A stretch of DNA of 47,966 bases, taken from the NCBI GenBank assembly GCA_024278555.1, contig JAJRSX010000101.1:1-47966 (forward strand). The letters run 5' to 3'. How positions within the stretch are numbered: position 1 is the first letter of the stretch; each line of letters starts with the position of its first letter. The translations under genes were made by a program, and so were the position numbers. Below the pieces are notes generated by a model. It worked only from the letters and a program-made list of their open reading frames with translations. It did not search any database and was not told where the DNA came from. Shown in pieces: positions 10,415-17,484 of this stretch. The stretch comes from a bacterium. GTDB taxonomy: Bacteria > CG2-30-53-67 > CG2-30-70-394.

Positions 10415-12026
10415 GAATGCGGCGGTCCGGCCGATCCGGGTGCGGCCCGACCTCCGCCGCCACCGACTCCACCTCAAGCCCGAGCAACGCCGCCAGGGGC
10501 GTGGCCACCTCGGCGCCGACCTCCGCGTCGGTGGCACCAAGCGGCAGGGTGGCGACGATCTCTTGCAAGGCGCGGGCGAGTTGCCCCACCACGAGCTGGT
10601 AACCCAGGGTGGCGCGGGCCGCTGCCTCGCGGCACGCCGCGGAGCCGGCATAATGAGGCGGACGCACGACGGTCGGCGTCGGTCCGATGACCACCCGGTC
10701 GCGTCCCGCCTCCGGCAGCAGCGGCAGGAGGCCGTGGCTGGTGAGGACCATGGCGGCCTCGGCATCCACGGCAAGGGCGGTGGCGCGCGGACGCGCCGCC
10801 CCGGCTACCAGGGCCGGGGCCGTCAACGAGCCCTCCAGACGGCCCGCCCACCCGTGGGCCCCAAAGCTCTCGCACGCGGCGGTCGCGACCCACCAGGGAG
10901 ACGCGCCCCACAGGGGCGAGGTGTTCTCGTCGTAGGCGAGGTTGCGGCCCCCCGGCGCCTCCGCGCCGTAGGCCCCACGCAACAGGGGCGGGTTGCACGC
11001 GGCCACCAGCCAGCGGCTCGCCTCGCGCTCCCGAAGGGCGCGCCACTTGCCGTAGGCGTTGGAGCTGAGATGAAGGTCGAGAGAGGGGATGGCGGCCACC
11101 TCGGCCCAATCGCCGCACCCGAAAAAGGCTGGAGCCACCCCGACCACCACCGGCGCCTGGAGCGCCTCCCCCGCCTCCGCGAGGGCGGCGAGTATCGCCA
11201 CCTCGCGGTCGATGCATCCGAACTCGTGGCCCACCACTGCTAGGCCAACCTCCTCGCCGGTCCCCGCGAGCCACGGCGCCACCACATCAGACGCCATGCG
11301 CTCCGCCGCCTCGTCGTGGGAGGCGGAAACCACGGCCACGCGCACCCGTGCGTCCGCAGAGACATGGCCGAGGAGGAGGGCGAGGCCGCGCCATGCCGCC
11401 TCCACCGCACGCAAGGTCGGGTCCGAGAAGACCGCATCGAGCTGGCCGGAGATGCGGCGGTCGAGGTCCGCACACAGGCGCTCCACCGCCCCGGCATCCC
11501 CAACGTGGCCGCGAGGCCCGAGAAGGTTTCCGATGAGCGTGCCCAGGGGCGTCGGCGCCGTGGACCGCCGTTCTCCCACGGCGACCCCCTCGGGGAGGTC
11601 CACCATGTCGAGGATCGAGTCGACTCCACTCACCGCCACCGGCGCCGGTGCAGCCGGCGACAGGGGCGGCGCCACCTCGGCCGCGGCCGCCGCGCCGGCC
11701 CGATCGCGGAACTGCTCCACCGTGAGGCGCCCCGCCGCAAGCTCACCCGCGTGGCGGCGCAGTGCCACCACCTCGCCGAGCCCCGGAACGGCCGCCGCCA
11801 CCGCCTCGGGCCGAAGGGAACGGAGGCCGGTCAGGGGCAGCTCCACCGGAAGCCATGCGTCCCCGCCACCGAGACGATCCTCCACCTGCAAATGGAGGGT
11901 TCCGGCGAGGCGCGCCATCGCCTCGTCGAGCCCCATGCGGTCCACCGCCACCACCCCGCCCTCCGCCTCCGGGGCAAAGGGGGCGACGACCACGATCCGC
12001 AAAGAGGGAGGACGAAGGGACTTCAT
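10335..12026 (-). CDS. Single-chain TssB-TssC sheath-like fusion paralogue
   Basis: 563 aa. Residues ~8-115 align by eye with TssB at 36650-37147: RIVVVAPFA with KFMMIGDYT, VDRMGLDEAMARL with VDKDNFDEVM, then a beta-rich stretch and a helix matching LKDFEPESIVKQVPELNKL. After a Pro/Ala linker, residues ~160-563 align with TssC at 35087-36574: LDAVFSDPTLRAVEAAWRGL, a central APVVVGVAPAFFG (TssC APCIASAGPKFFG), LREREASRWLV and YDENTSPLWGASPWWVATA. Canonical separate tssB and tssC exist elsewhere in the window, so this is an extra, strongly diverged copy in one chain. It sits at the end of a PAAR/DUF2169 unit. It may cap or nucleate a sheath or sit in the baseplate (inference). Its 3' end overlaps the YkgJ gene. 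Confidence 0.85.
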   Translation of the reverse strand: MKSLRPPSLRIVVVAPFAPEAEGGVVAVDRMGLDEAMARLAGTLHLQVEDRLGGGDAWLPVELPLTGLRSLRPEAVAAAVPGLGEVVALRRHAGELAAGRLTVEQFRDRAGAAAAAEVAPPLSPAAPAPVAVSGVDSILDMVDLPEGVAVGERRSTAPTPLGTLIGNLLGPRGHVGDAGAVERLCADLDRRISGQLDAVFSDPTLRAVEAAWRGLALLLGHVSADARVRVAVVSASHDEAAERMASDVVAPWLAGTGEEVGLAVVGHEFGCIDREVAILAALAEAGEALQAPVVVGVAPAFFGCGDWAEVAAIPSLDLHLSSNAYGKWRALREREASRWLVAACNPPLLRGAYGAEAPGGRNLAYDENTSPLWGASPWWVATAACESFGAHGWAGRLEGSLTAPALVAGAARPRATALAVDAEAAMVLTSHGLLPLLPEAGRDRVVIGPTPTVVRPPHYAGSAACREAAARATLGYQLVVGQLARALQEIVATLPLGATDAEVGAEVATPLAALLGLEVESVAAEVGPHPDRPDRRILTLRTRIPEPLLPGRLEVEMAVAIPR

Positions 12027-12065
12027 GGCGTCTCCATATAGATAGCCGTCGCGAACAGATGCCGC

Positions 12066-13100
12066 TCAACCGCCCAGGCGGACCGTGACCCCGTCGATCT
12101 CCGGCACCTCCAGATCCGCGACGCTCACCACCCCGCGCCAGGTGAGACAAACGATGCGGTCGTCCGGGCGTACGACGCAGGTGTCGAGGTGCATCTCGAC
12201 CGCCTCCTCGCCCGGACCGGCGGCGGGCGGCTGGCCGTCACTCCCCGCCACCCCCGGGGTCTCCGAGGCGAAGCGGTGAACGACCGCCTGCGGGGCGACG
12301 CCGGGGAGGCGGAAGGAGAGGCGGCCGTCGGCGGTGAGGCGGAGGAGCTCGATCTCCTCGTCGCCGGCGAGGTACCCGTCGAACTGGAGCCACGGGTAGG
12401 CGCTGTTGTGGTAATCGAAGCGGAAGTCCTCCGGCGGCAGGGGCGAGCGCTCGGTGCGCCACGTCTCGTCGAAGGTGCCGAGGGCGGCGATGCGCGAGGC
12501 GGCGGAGCGCGGTACGACGCCGAAGCCCACCGGCTCCGGGTGGTCGTTCCAACTCTGCACCGGCCGCTCCAGGGACTCGATGTTCGCCAGCGGCGCCCCC
12601 TTCGCATCCTGCCTCTTGCCCACCACCGCGAACCCCTTACCGATGGGGTTTTCGTCACAGACACCCCCGGTGGGGGAGACCCCGCCGAAGGCGAGGTGGG
12701 CGCCGAGCTCCATCTCGGCGAAGGGGGTCGGCTTGCTCGACCGTGACGCCTTCTCCCACACCCGGTCGCCGAAGACCCGCACGCCGCAGCGCCGCTCCCC
12801 CACCCGCACCCCCGCCTCCACGTACGGGGCGGGCGCCCCGCCCGGCGCGTGGACCGAGCCGGCGATAATCACGTCGGCACGCGGCTTAAAGGGGGCGGTG
12901 TCCGCCTCCCAGCGCGCCACCCCGGTCTCGCCCAGGGGCTCGTCGGCGTAGGCGACCGGCTCCTGCGTCGCCGCCGGCGCAACCTCGCCGTCACCAATCT
13001 CGTAGGTCGCCTTCACCACCACCGTCGCCACTGGTCGCATCTCCGGCCCGACGCCGGGCACCACGGCGACCTCGAAGGGGGTGTCATTTTCGATGTTCAT
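12066..13100 (-). CDS. DUF2169-family T6SS accessory protein
   Basis: 344 aa, start ATG 13100 after AAGGAG-like sequence. The opening MNIENDTPFEVAVVPGVGPEMRPVATVVVKATYEI and the motifs DVIIAGSVHAPGG, VRVFGDRVW, FGGVSPTGG, NPIGKGF and LPG are diagnostic of DUF2169. Such proteins are mostly found beside PAAR or Rhs-type effectors in T6SS loci, where they are thought to act as cytosolic loading factors or chaperones between effector and spike. Here it lies 37 bp downstream of the unknown protein and upstream of the TssBC-like fusion in one apparent minus-strand operon starting with the PAAR-like gene. The family is clear; the exact client is not known, but the 13138-13968 product is the obvious candidate. 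Confidence 0.9.
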   Translation of the reverse strand: MNIENDTPFEVAVVPGVGPEMRPVATVVVKATYEIGDGEVAPAATQEPVAYADEPLGETGVARWEADTAPFKPRADVIIAGSVHAPGGAPAPYVEAGVRVGERRCGVRVFGDRVWEKASRSSKPTPFAEMELGAHLAFGGVSPTGGVCDENPIGKGFAVVGKRQDAKGAPLANIESLERPVQSWNDHPEPVGFGVVPRSAASRIAALGTFDETWRTERSPLPPEDFRFDYHNSAYPWLQFDGYLAGDEEIELLRLTADGRLSFRLPGVAPQAVVHRFASETPGVAGSDGQPPAAGPGEEAVEMHLDTCVVRPDDRIVCLTWRGVVSVADLEVPEIDGVTVRLGG

Positions 13101-13137
13101 CGGGCTTCCCGAGAGGTGACAAGGAGATAGAACCGGA

Positions 13138-13968
13138 TCAGGTCAGCACCCCGGGTGTCGGCACCGAGGTGCCGCCCACCACCGGCCCCACCGGGACAAA
13201 CGGCGGGGCGAAGGTCGGGATGGGGCCGGTGCCGAGGACGTTCTGCACCATGGTCGTCGCCTTGAAGAGGGTAAAGGTGGTGTTGAACGCCTGCGCCACG
13301 GCATCGAAGAGCTCCTTGTGGTGCAGCGCCTCGGCGTCGCCGAGGTTGGCGATCATCTGCGCCTTGAGGGTGGCGGGGGAGAGCATCGCCTCACCCGGCG
13401 AGGAGAAGGCGATGAGCGGCATGGGGACGCACGGCATCGGCGGCGCCATGGGACCGGGAAAGGCGGCGAAGGCGGGATACATGAGCTGACCGGCAAGCCC
13501 CATCTGCCACTGCTGCCAGGCGGTGGAGACCACCTGCGCGATCGCCTTCGAATACTTCATGAGCTGCGGCGTGTTCACCGGCGCCGAGGCGAGGATGAAG
13601 GGCATCAAGGGCGGTCCCACCACATTGCCCGGCGCCACCACCCCCACCGGCCCGGTGATGACCATGCCGGCGATGGAGGTGAGCTTCATCCACTTATCGA
13701 TCGCGTCGCAGAGGGCGCCACAAATTTTTTCGATGAAATCGGCAAACCCCTTGCCGATCTCCTTCTGCGTCTCGACGTGGTACTTGTTCGGGCTCTTGGC
13801 GAGGAAGACCGACGCGGCGTCCGGCGGGTTCACCAGCTCGCTCATGGCAAACGCCTTGGCGTACTGCTCGCCCGTGGGCGTCTTCCACTTCACCGGCAGG
13901 CCGATCGCCTTCGCCTTGAAGTTGAGCTTCGCCATCTCGGCGAGCTGAGATTTTTGCGGCGCGGGCAT
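13138..13968 (-). CDS. Unknown protein of the PAAR/DUF2169 unit, candidate spike-linked effector
   Basis: Start ATG at 13968 chosen; the open frame extends upstream to 14127 only as the antiframe of the PAAR-like gene. About 276 aa. No catalytic motif is recognised. The N terminus is Lys-rich and helical; residues ~95-145 are hydrophobic (LTSIAGMVITGPVGVVAPG, GPPLMPFILASAPV); a Pro/Met-rich stretch follows (FPGPMAPPMPCVPMPLIAFSS), then a helical region and a Pro/Gly tail. The gap to the PAAR-like gene is 5 bp and to DUF2169 37 bp, indicating co-expression. The hydrophobic core could mean membrane insertion. It may instead be a structural extension of the spike. Function not assigned. Confidence 0.8.
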   Translation of the reverse strand: MPAPQKSQLAEMAKLNFKAKAIGLPVKWKTPTGEQYAKAFAMSELVNPPDAASVFLAKSPNKYHVETQKEIGKGFADFIEKICGALCDAIDKWMKLTSIAGMVITGPVGVVAPGNVVGPPLMPFILASAPVNTPQLMKYSKAIAQVVSTAWQQWQMGLAGQLMYPAFAAFPGPMAPPMPCVPMPLIAFSSPGEAMLSPATLKAQMIANLGDAEALHHKELFDAVAQAFNTTFTLFKATTMVQNVLGTGPIPTFAPPFVPVGPVVGGTSVPTPGVLT

Positions 13969-13973
13969 CGTCT

Positions 13974-14297
13974 CTAGCCGCCGACGATCACGTCGGTGCT
14001 CCCCTGGACCAGCATGCCGGGACCACCGCAGTGCTTGTCCTGATCGCCCATACGGTGGGCCGGCTTGTTGTTGATCAGCACCGTGGCCGAACCGCCCACC
14101 GCCTCCCAGGTGTTGGGGCCGCAGCACGCCGTGTGGATCCCCTTATCGCCCTTGCGCAGGGCCGGCCGGTTATTCACCAGGACGTCGGGCGACGCGGAGA
14201 TCGCCGGCCCGGTGACCGCCGGGTGCGGGCAGAGCGGACAGCCATGCGCATCCGCGGGTGCGAGCGACTTATCACCGAGCCTCCCTTGTCCGGGCAT
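13974..14297 (-). CDS. PAAR-like (DUF4150-type) spike tip protein
   Basis: ATG 14297 follows GGAGGAG; 107 aa. The sequence begins MPGQGRLGDKSLAPADAHGCP and has the PAAR-like spacing CPLCPHPAVTGPAI, SPDVLVNNRPALRKGDKGIH, CCGPNTW, GSATVLINNKPAHRMGDQDKHCGGPG and STDVIVGG, ending after the last repeat with no C-terminal extension. PAAR proteins cap the VgrG trimer, sharpen the spike and carry effectors; His/Cys residues bind a tip metal ion. Being a bare tip, it should carry cargo non-covalently, consistent with the adjacent DUF2169 gene. It is the first gene of a four-gene minus-strand unit ending with the TssBC fusion. Confidence 0.92.
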   Translation of the reverse strand: MPGQGRLGDKSLAPADAHGCPLCPHPAVTGPAISASPDVLVNNRPALRKGDKGIHTACCGPNTWEAVGGSATVLINNKPAHRMGDQDKHCGGPGMLVQGSTDVIVGG

Positions 14298-14326
14298 CCT
14301 CGACTCCTCCATCCAACAGGGTGAAA

Positions 14327-14341
14327 CGCGGGCGCCGTGCC
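14327..14341 (-). promoter_or_regulatory. Weak candidate sigma-54 promoter for the PAAR-like unit
   Basis: On the minus strand the bases read CGGCACG-GCGC-CCGC, against the consensus TGGCACG-N4-TTGC. The GG/GC core and 10-base spacing are kept but three bases differ. It is 30 bases upstream of ATG 14297. Proposed only because two much better sites occur in the same T6SS region. Confidence 0.3.
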
Positions 14342-14467
14342 GTCCCGCGACAATCCAGCCGTTGCAGGAACCGTACCACCTCCGACCACGCTACCAAGGC
14401 CACTTGGGTTCGCCCACCCCACCCCCGCCGGCCGTCTTCCGGAGCCCCCCTCCAAGAACCGGACCGA

Positions 14468-14522
14468 GAAAAGGGGACAGGACCCTTTTTCTTAATTGAG
14501 AAAAGGGTCCTGTCCCCTTTTC
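14468..14522. repeat. Left palindrome of the RAYT unit
   Basis: A perfect 22-bp inverted repeat (14468-14489 with 14501-14522) and an 11-base loop. The stem core is AAAAGGGGACAGGACCC. The T run at the end of each arm would also let it work as a terminator on either strand, for the RAYT gene ending at 14536. Confidence 0.85.
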
Positions 14523-14535
14523 GCCGAAGCTGCTC

Positions 14536-15219
14536 TCACGGGGCATGCCGGGGGCGGCCTTTTGGCCGCAGGGTCGAGGTGATACCGAGCTCCTCTGCAA
14601 CCCTTACCCGCCACTCCTCAGCGCCGAAGGGGGCACCCCGCACAACCGAGCGCCGCACCACCGCAAGCTCCGCCTCGTCCTGTGGAGTCGCGAGCAGATG
14701 CTCCCAACGCCGTGGCATGGGCACGGGCCATGGGCTCAGCATGGAACGGGCCTCCTCATCGCCATGGCGACGCTGCCAGAGGCTCCCCCATCGCCAGTCG
14801 GAGGCGGCCGTGACGAGGTTGGCACGCCACGCATTGCCCTCCACGTAGCGGGCAACCCTCAAGAAGTGATCATCCTCGGCCACAGGGAATGACTTGAAAC
14901 GCCCCTGGTAGATGTGGCCCGTGCCCTCTGTGTGATGATGTGCATGAAGACGCTGGGTGTGGGTCAGCGTGAGCCAGTGAAGATGGGTGGAAAGCTCGCG
15001 GTCATCCCTCGGCCAGAGGAGGAGGTGCCAATGGTTCGGCATGAGGCAAAACGCCAGAAGGCGGATCGGATGTCGCGCCTGGGCTTCGACCATCACCCGC
15101 AAGAATGCGGCATAGTCGCCTGGCTTCTCGAAAAGCGACCGCCGCCCCACCCCGCGATTCAACACGTGGTAAACCAAGCCTCCCCGTACATTTCGTGCCA
15201 TCCGTGGCATCACAACCAT
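14536..15219 (-). CDS. REP-associated tyrosine transposase (RAYT, Y1_Tnp family)
   Basis: About 227 aa. Motifs of the HUH single-strand transposase fold are visible: GGLVYHVLNRG near the N terminus, LLAFCLMPNHWHLLLWP with the HxH metal-binding pair (~residues 62-64), and YIQGRFKS-type GHIYQGRFKSFPV (~103-115) followed by YVEGNAWRANLV, with the catalytic Tyr expected in this region. The Trp-rich DWRWGSLWQRR segment is typical of RAYTs. These enzymes cleave and join REP palindromes as single strands. ATG 15219 is used; a downstream ATG (MARNVRGG) is also plausible. The C-terminal ~60 residues are Arg-rich. It appears intact. Confidence 0.92.
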   Translation of the reverse strand: MVVMPRMARNVRGGLVYHVLNRGVGRRSLFEKPGDYAAFLRVMVEAQARHPIRLLAFCLMPNHWHLLLWPRDDRELSTHLHWLTLTHTQRLHAHHHTEGTGHIYQGRFKSFPVAEDDHFLRVARYVEGNAWRANLVTAASDWRWGSLWQRRHGDEEARSMLSPWPVPMPRRWEHLLATPQDEAELAVVRRSVVRGAPFGAEEWRVRVAEELGITSTLRPKGRPRHAP

Positions 15220-15257
15220 CCTACGACAACCACCCCGGACGCCAAAGAGTCACCCCA

Positions 15258-15315
15258 AAAAAGGGGACAGGACCCTTTTCTTTTGCAGGAAAAAAAAGGG
15301 TCCTGTCCCCTTTTT
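15258..15315. repeat. Right palindrome of the RAYT unit
   Basis: Perfect 22-bp inverted repeat, 15258-15279 with 15294-15315, 14-base loop. The core is identical to the left palindrome while loop sequence and length differ, so the stem rather than the loop is conserved. It lies between the RAYT start and the plus-strand gene at 15392. Confidence 0.85.
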
Positions 15316-15391
15316 CAAGGGGGGCGAGGGGGGAGGGTTCCTGTTAGAATTGGCGTCCACGGTGGGGGTCGCCGGAGAGAGGGGGCGGGAG

Positions 15392-16186
15392 ATGGCGAAG
15401 AAGCGGATCTGGATCACCTGGCTGCCGCCGGAAGAGGAGGGGGCGCCGGCGCCCCAAGAGGTGGTGGTGGCGCTACAGAAGTACGGCCACGCCACCGGCG
15501 GCGCACCGTGGATCGACAAGCTCGAACAGATGGCGTGGACCTCCACCGGCCTCACCCTGCTGGATACAGAGGCCGCCGACGTGTGGCTCATCGCCGGCCG
15601 TAAGGCAGACTGGGAGCGACCCTCGGTGCGCACCGGCCTGGCGCTCGCCGCGGCCATGGCCCAGGGGATCCGCGGCCACCGCTTTCCCATTGTCGCTGTG
15701 GGGCTCGATTTTCTGCCCGATGCCGAGACCCTCCCCACCCCCCTGGCTGGTGCCGTCTGTCTCGACGGCAGCAGGCCCGCGTGGGGGATCAAGATCGGGC
15801 CGGGGCTGAAGCGGTTCGCCGGCGCAGCCGCCCCCGAGTACCGCTTCGCGGTCACCGCCGAGCCGCACATCGGCCTGTGGTTGGAGGTGGGGCCGCGGGT
15901 CGGCGAGTGGGCCGGCGCCATGTTCGGGGTGAGCGGCGGCGGCGCCACCCTCACCCAGCAGGCGGTGGGGCCGAAGGAGGAGCTGCCGTCGAAGACGGTG
16001 CTCGAGTACCCGATGAACGGGATCGAGCTCACCGCCGGGGGCCGGAGCTACACCGCCTGTGCGGCGAACAACCGGATCGACGAATCGACCTCTTACTACG
16101 TGAAGATCGACGGCACCCCGGAGCGCATCTTGTTCGGCGCCCACCCGGACAGTGACGGCGAGGTGTACGTCCTCAGCTTGGTGTAA
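15392..16186 (+). CDS. Unknown protein, lone plus-strand gene in the T6SS island
   Basis: ATG 15392 (MAKKRIWITWLPPEEEG) is chosen over an upstream start at 15350 because it follows GGCGGGAG and looks like a natural N terminus. About 264 aa, no signal peptide or membrane span. Residues ~55-115 resemble an alpha/beta nucleotide-type fold (TEAADVWLIAGRKADW, HRFPIVAVGLDFLPD); the C-terminal half is beta-rich (YPMNGIELTAGG, ESTSYYVKIDG, DGEVYVLSLV). No family is recognised. It is bounded by the RAYT right palindrome upstream and converges with the lipoprotein gene ending at 16386. Confidence 0.75.
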   Translation: MAKKRIWITWLPPEEEGAPAPQEVVVALQKYGHATGGAPWIDKLEQMAWTSTGLTLLDTEAADVWLIAGRKADWERPSVRTGLALAAAMAQGIRGHRFPIVAVGLDFLPDAETLPTPLAGAVCLDGSRPAWGIKIGPGLKRFAGAAAPEYRFAVTAEPHIGLWLEVGPRVGEWAGAMFGVSGGGATLTQQAVGPKEELPSKTVLEYPMNGIELTAGGRSYTACAANNRIDESTSYYVKIDGTPERILFGAHPDSDGEVYVLSLV

Positions 16187-16304
16187 CAACTTCAAATCCG
16201 CACCACACCAAGCGTCACGCCCGGCACAGCGCACCGTGGGCAGCTCGACGGAGATCGTGCTCCCCTCCTGGATCACGTTGATGGCGTAGGGCTGGGTCAG
16301 CGGA

Positions 16305-16326
16305 TATCGCCGGGCAACCGGCGATA
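16305..16326. repeat. Hairpin with GCAA loop in the 199-bp convergent gap
   Basis: TATCGCCGG-GCAA-CCGGCGATA forms a 9-bp stem with a GNRA-type loop on the plus strand, between convergent genes ending at 16186 and 16386. There is no T run after it, so it is a weak candidate terminator. The rest of 16187-16385 shows no gene; the minus frame near 16186-16276 reads like protein but has no end of its own. Confidence 0.5.
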
Positions 16327-16385
16327 ACGGAAACCGCCTCTCCCCTTAGCGATGGAAAGCCGGTTCGCAAAGCTCTTCACTCCCT

Positions 16386-17480
16386 TCATCTCCGATCCGC
16401 GGGGACCACGGCGACGCGCACCGGTGCTGCTACGACATCTCGACTGAGGGCATGCACGAAGTACACCGTCGGGGCACGCGGCAGGCGGGCGAGGGTGACG
16501 AGATCGACGGCGAAGTGGCCGATCGCCTGTTCGCCATCCACCGTGTAGACCGGAACTCGCAACTGGACCGGGAAAGGGCCCGGATCGTCACTGCCGGTGG
16601 CGAGCAACGCTATCGAGAGCACGGCCCGAGTCTTGGAGCCACCCGCCAGGCTCCCCTTGACAACCCAATCGCGCGCAGACAGGGGAAGCCGGAAGCTCCC
16701 ACGGACAACGAGCGGTCCGCCAACACGTACCTCCGGAGCCGCGGCGAGCGCGATCCCGACACCGTCGGGCACCGCCGGGGAGTCCGGCCGGCGGCGATAC
16801 TCGGGGAGATCGGCGCCGCCGGCGGGCGGCCAGACCGCCGGCGGCTCAGCCGCGCGCGTGTCGCCCACGGGCACACCATCGACAAGCTCGGTGGTCACGA
16901 CGTTCGAGACCCAGTCCTGCAGGATCACGGCGGCGGCGTAGCGTCCCGCTCGCCACGGTAGATCGAGCATCCGGCGCAGATCGGTCTCGAACATCTCGGA
17001 CCTGACCCCCTCGCCGGGATCCAGTCCGCTGGGCGGCGGGGGTGGAGGCCGGTGTTTCCCTGCGTCCAGGGCCCGCGCCGCGCGCAGCCCACCGGTATGC
17101 AGATCGACGACCGCGACCACGGCCTGGCCCTCCAAATCGCGTCGCCCATCTTGGCGGAGGGTACGCACATACCACCCGACGAGCGGCAAGGTCTCGTGCT
17201 GCTCCAGCACCACGGTGCGCGGGAGGTCGATGAGGAGGCCGCGGAACCCTCCCCCAGCGAAGCGCGCAAGGGTGGCCTCCTGGGTGCGGGTGTAGTCGCC
17301 CCAGAAATCCGCGTCGGCGAGCCCCAAGGGATGGTTCGCCGCGCCGCCCGCGGCGGACGCCGACGGCGGGCTGCCGGTCTCGACGCGCGGCATGCTGTCC
17401 GGGGATCGATCTCCCGCGACGCACGAGGAGGCGCACAGCACGAACGCCATCACGGCCGTCGCGCGCAGGAATGACTTCAC
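16386..17480 (-). CDS. Lipoprotein paralogue B, candidate periplasmic immunity protein
   Basis: GTG 17480, 4 bp after the stop of its paralogue; 364 aa. The N terminus MKSFLRATAVMAFVLCASSCVAG is a lipoprotein signal (lipobox ASSC), followed by a ~25-residue linker. The rest aligns with the 17485-18510 product: LGLADADFWGDYTRT with LGLRDDEFWGDYTRT, LPLVGWYVRTLRQD with APVVGWWIRTFRED, AVVDLHTGGLRAARALDAGK with AVDLATHELRAGLALDTGK, then LPWRAGRYAAAVILQDWVSN, RGSFRLPLSARDWV and PVQLRVPVYT. No known domain. A membrane-anchored and a cytosolic version side by side after a protease-like T6SS protein suggests immunity or a shared ligand; this is inference. Confidence 0.8.
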   Translation of the reverse strand: MKSFLRATAVMAFVLCASSCVAGDRSPDSMPRVETGSPPSASAAGGAANHPLGLADADFWGDYTRTQEATLARFAGGGFRGLLIDLPRTVVLEQHETLPLVGWYVRTLRQDGRRDLEGQAVVAVVDLHTGGLRAARALDAGKHRPPPPPPSGLDPGEGVRSEMFETDLRRMLDLPWRAGRYAAAVILQDWVSNVVTTELVDGVPVGDTRAAEPPAVWPPAGGADLPEYRRRPDSPAVPDGVGIALAAAPEVRVGGPLVVRGSFRLPLSARDWVVKGSLAGGSKTRAVLSIALLATGSDDPGPFPVQLRVPVYTVDGEQAIGHFAVDLVTLARLPRAPTVYFVHALSRDVVAAPVRVAVVPADRR

Positions 17481-17484
17481 GCCG

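Larger units (their letters stand above)
14468..15315. mobile_element. RAYT transposase unit bounded by paired palindromes
   Basis: A Y1-transposase gene (14536-15219) is bracketed by two hairpins with the same core (AAAAGGGGACAGGACCC and its complement), at 14468-14522 and 15258-15315. RAYT genes are typically single-copy and flanked by the palindromes they process. The unit sits between the PAAR-like gene and an unrelated plus-strand gene. No target duplication is evident by eye, as expected for HUH enzymes. Confidence 0.7.

Noticed and set aside
13969-14127. N-terminal extension of the unknown PAAR-unit protein
   Set aside because: It overlaps the PAAR-like gene in another frame and is Gly/Arg/His low complexity.
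14384-14535. Short open frames around the RAYT left palindrome
   Set aside because: They run through the palindrome and have no ribosome site or protein similarity.
16187-16276. Possible gene remnant on the minus strand reading INVIQEGSTISVELPTV
   Set aside because: The text looks protein-like, but the frame has no own stop or ribosome site and runs on antisense to the 15392-16186 gene. No family recognised, so not annotated.
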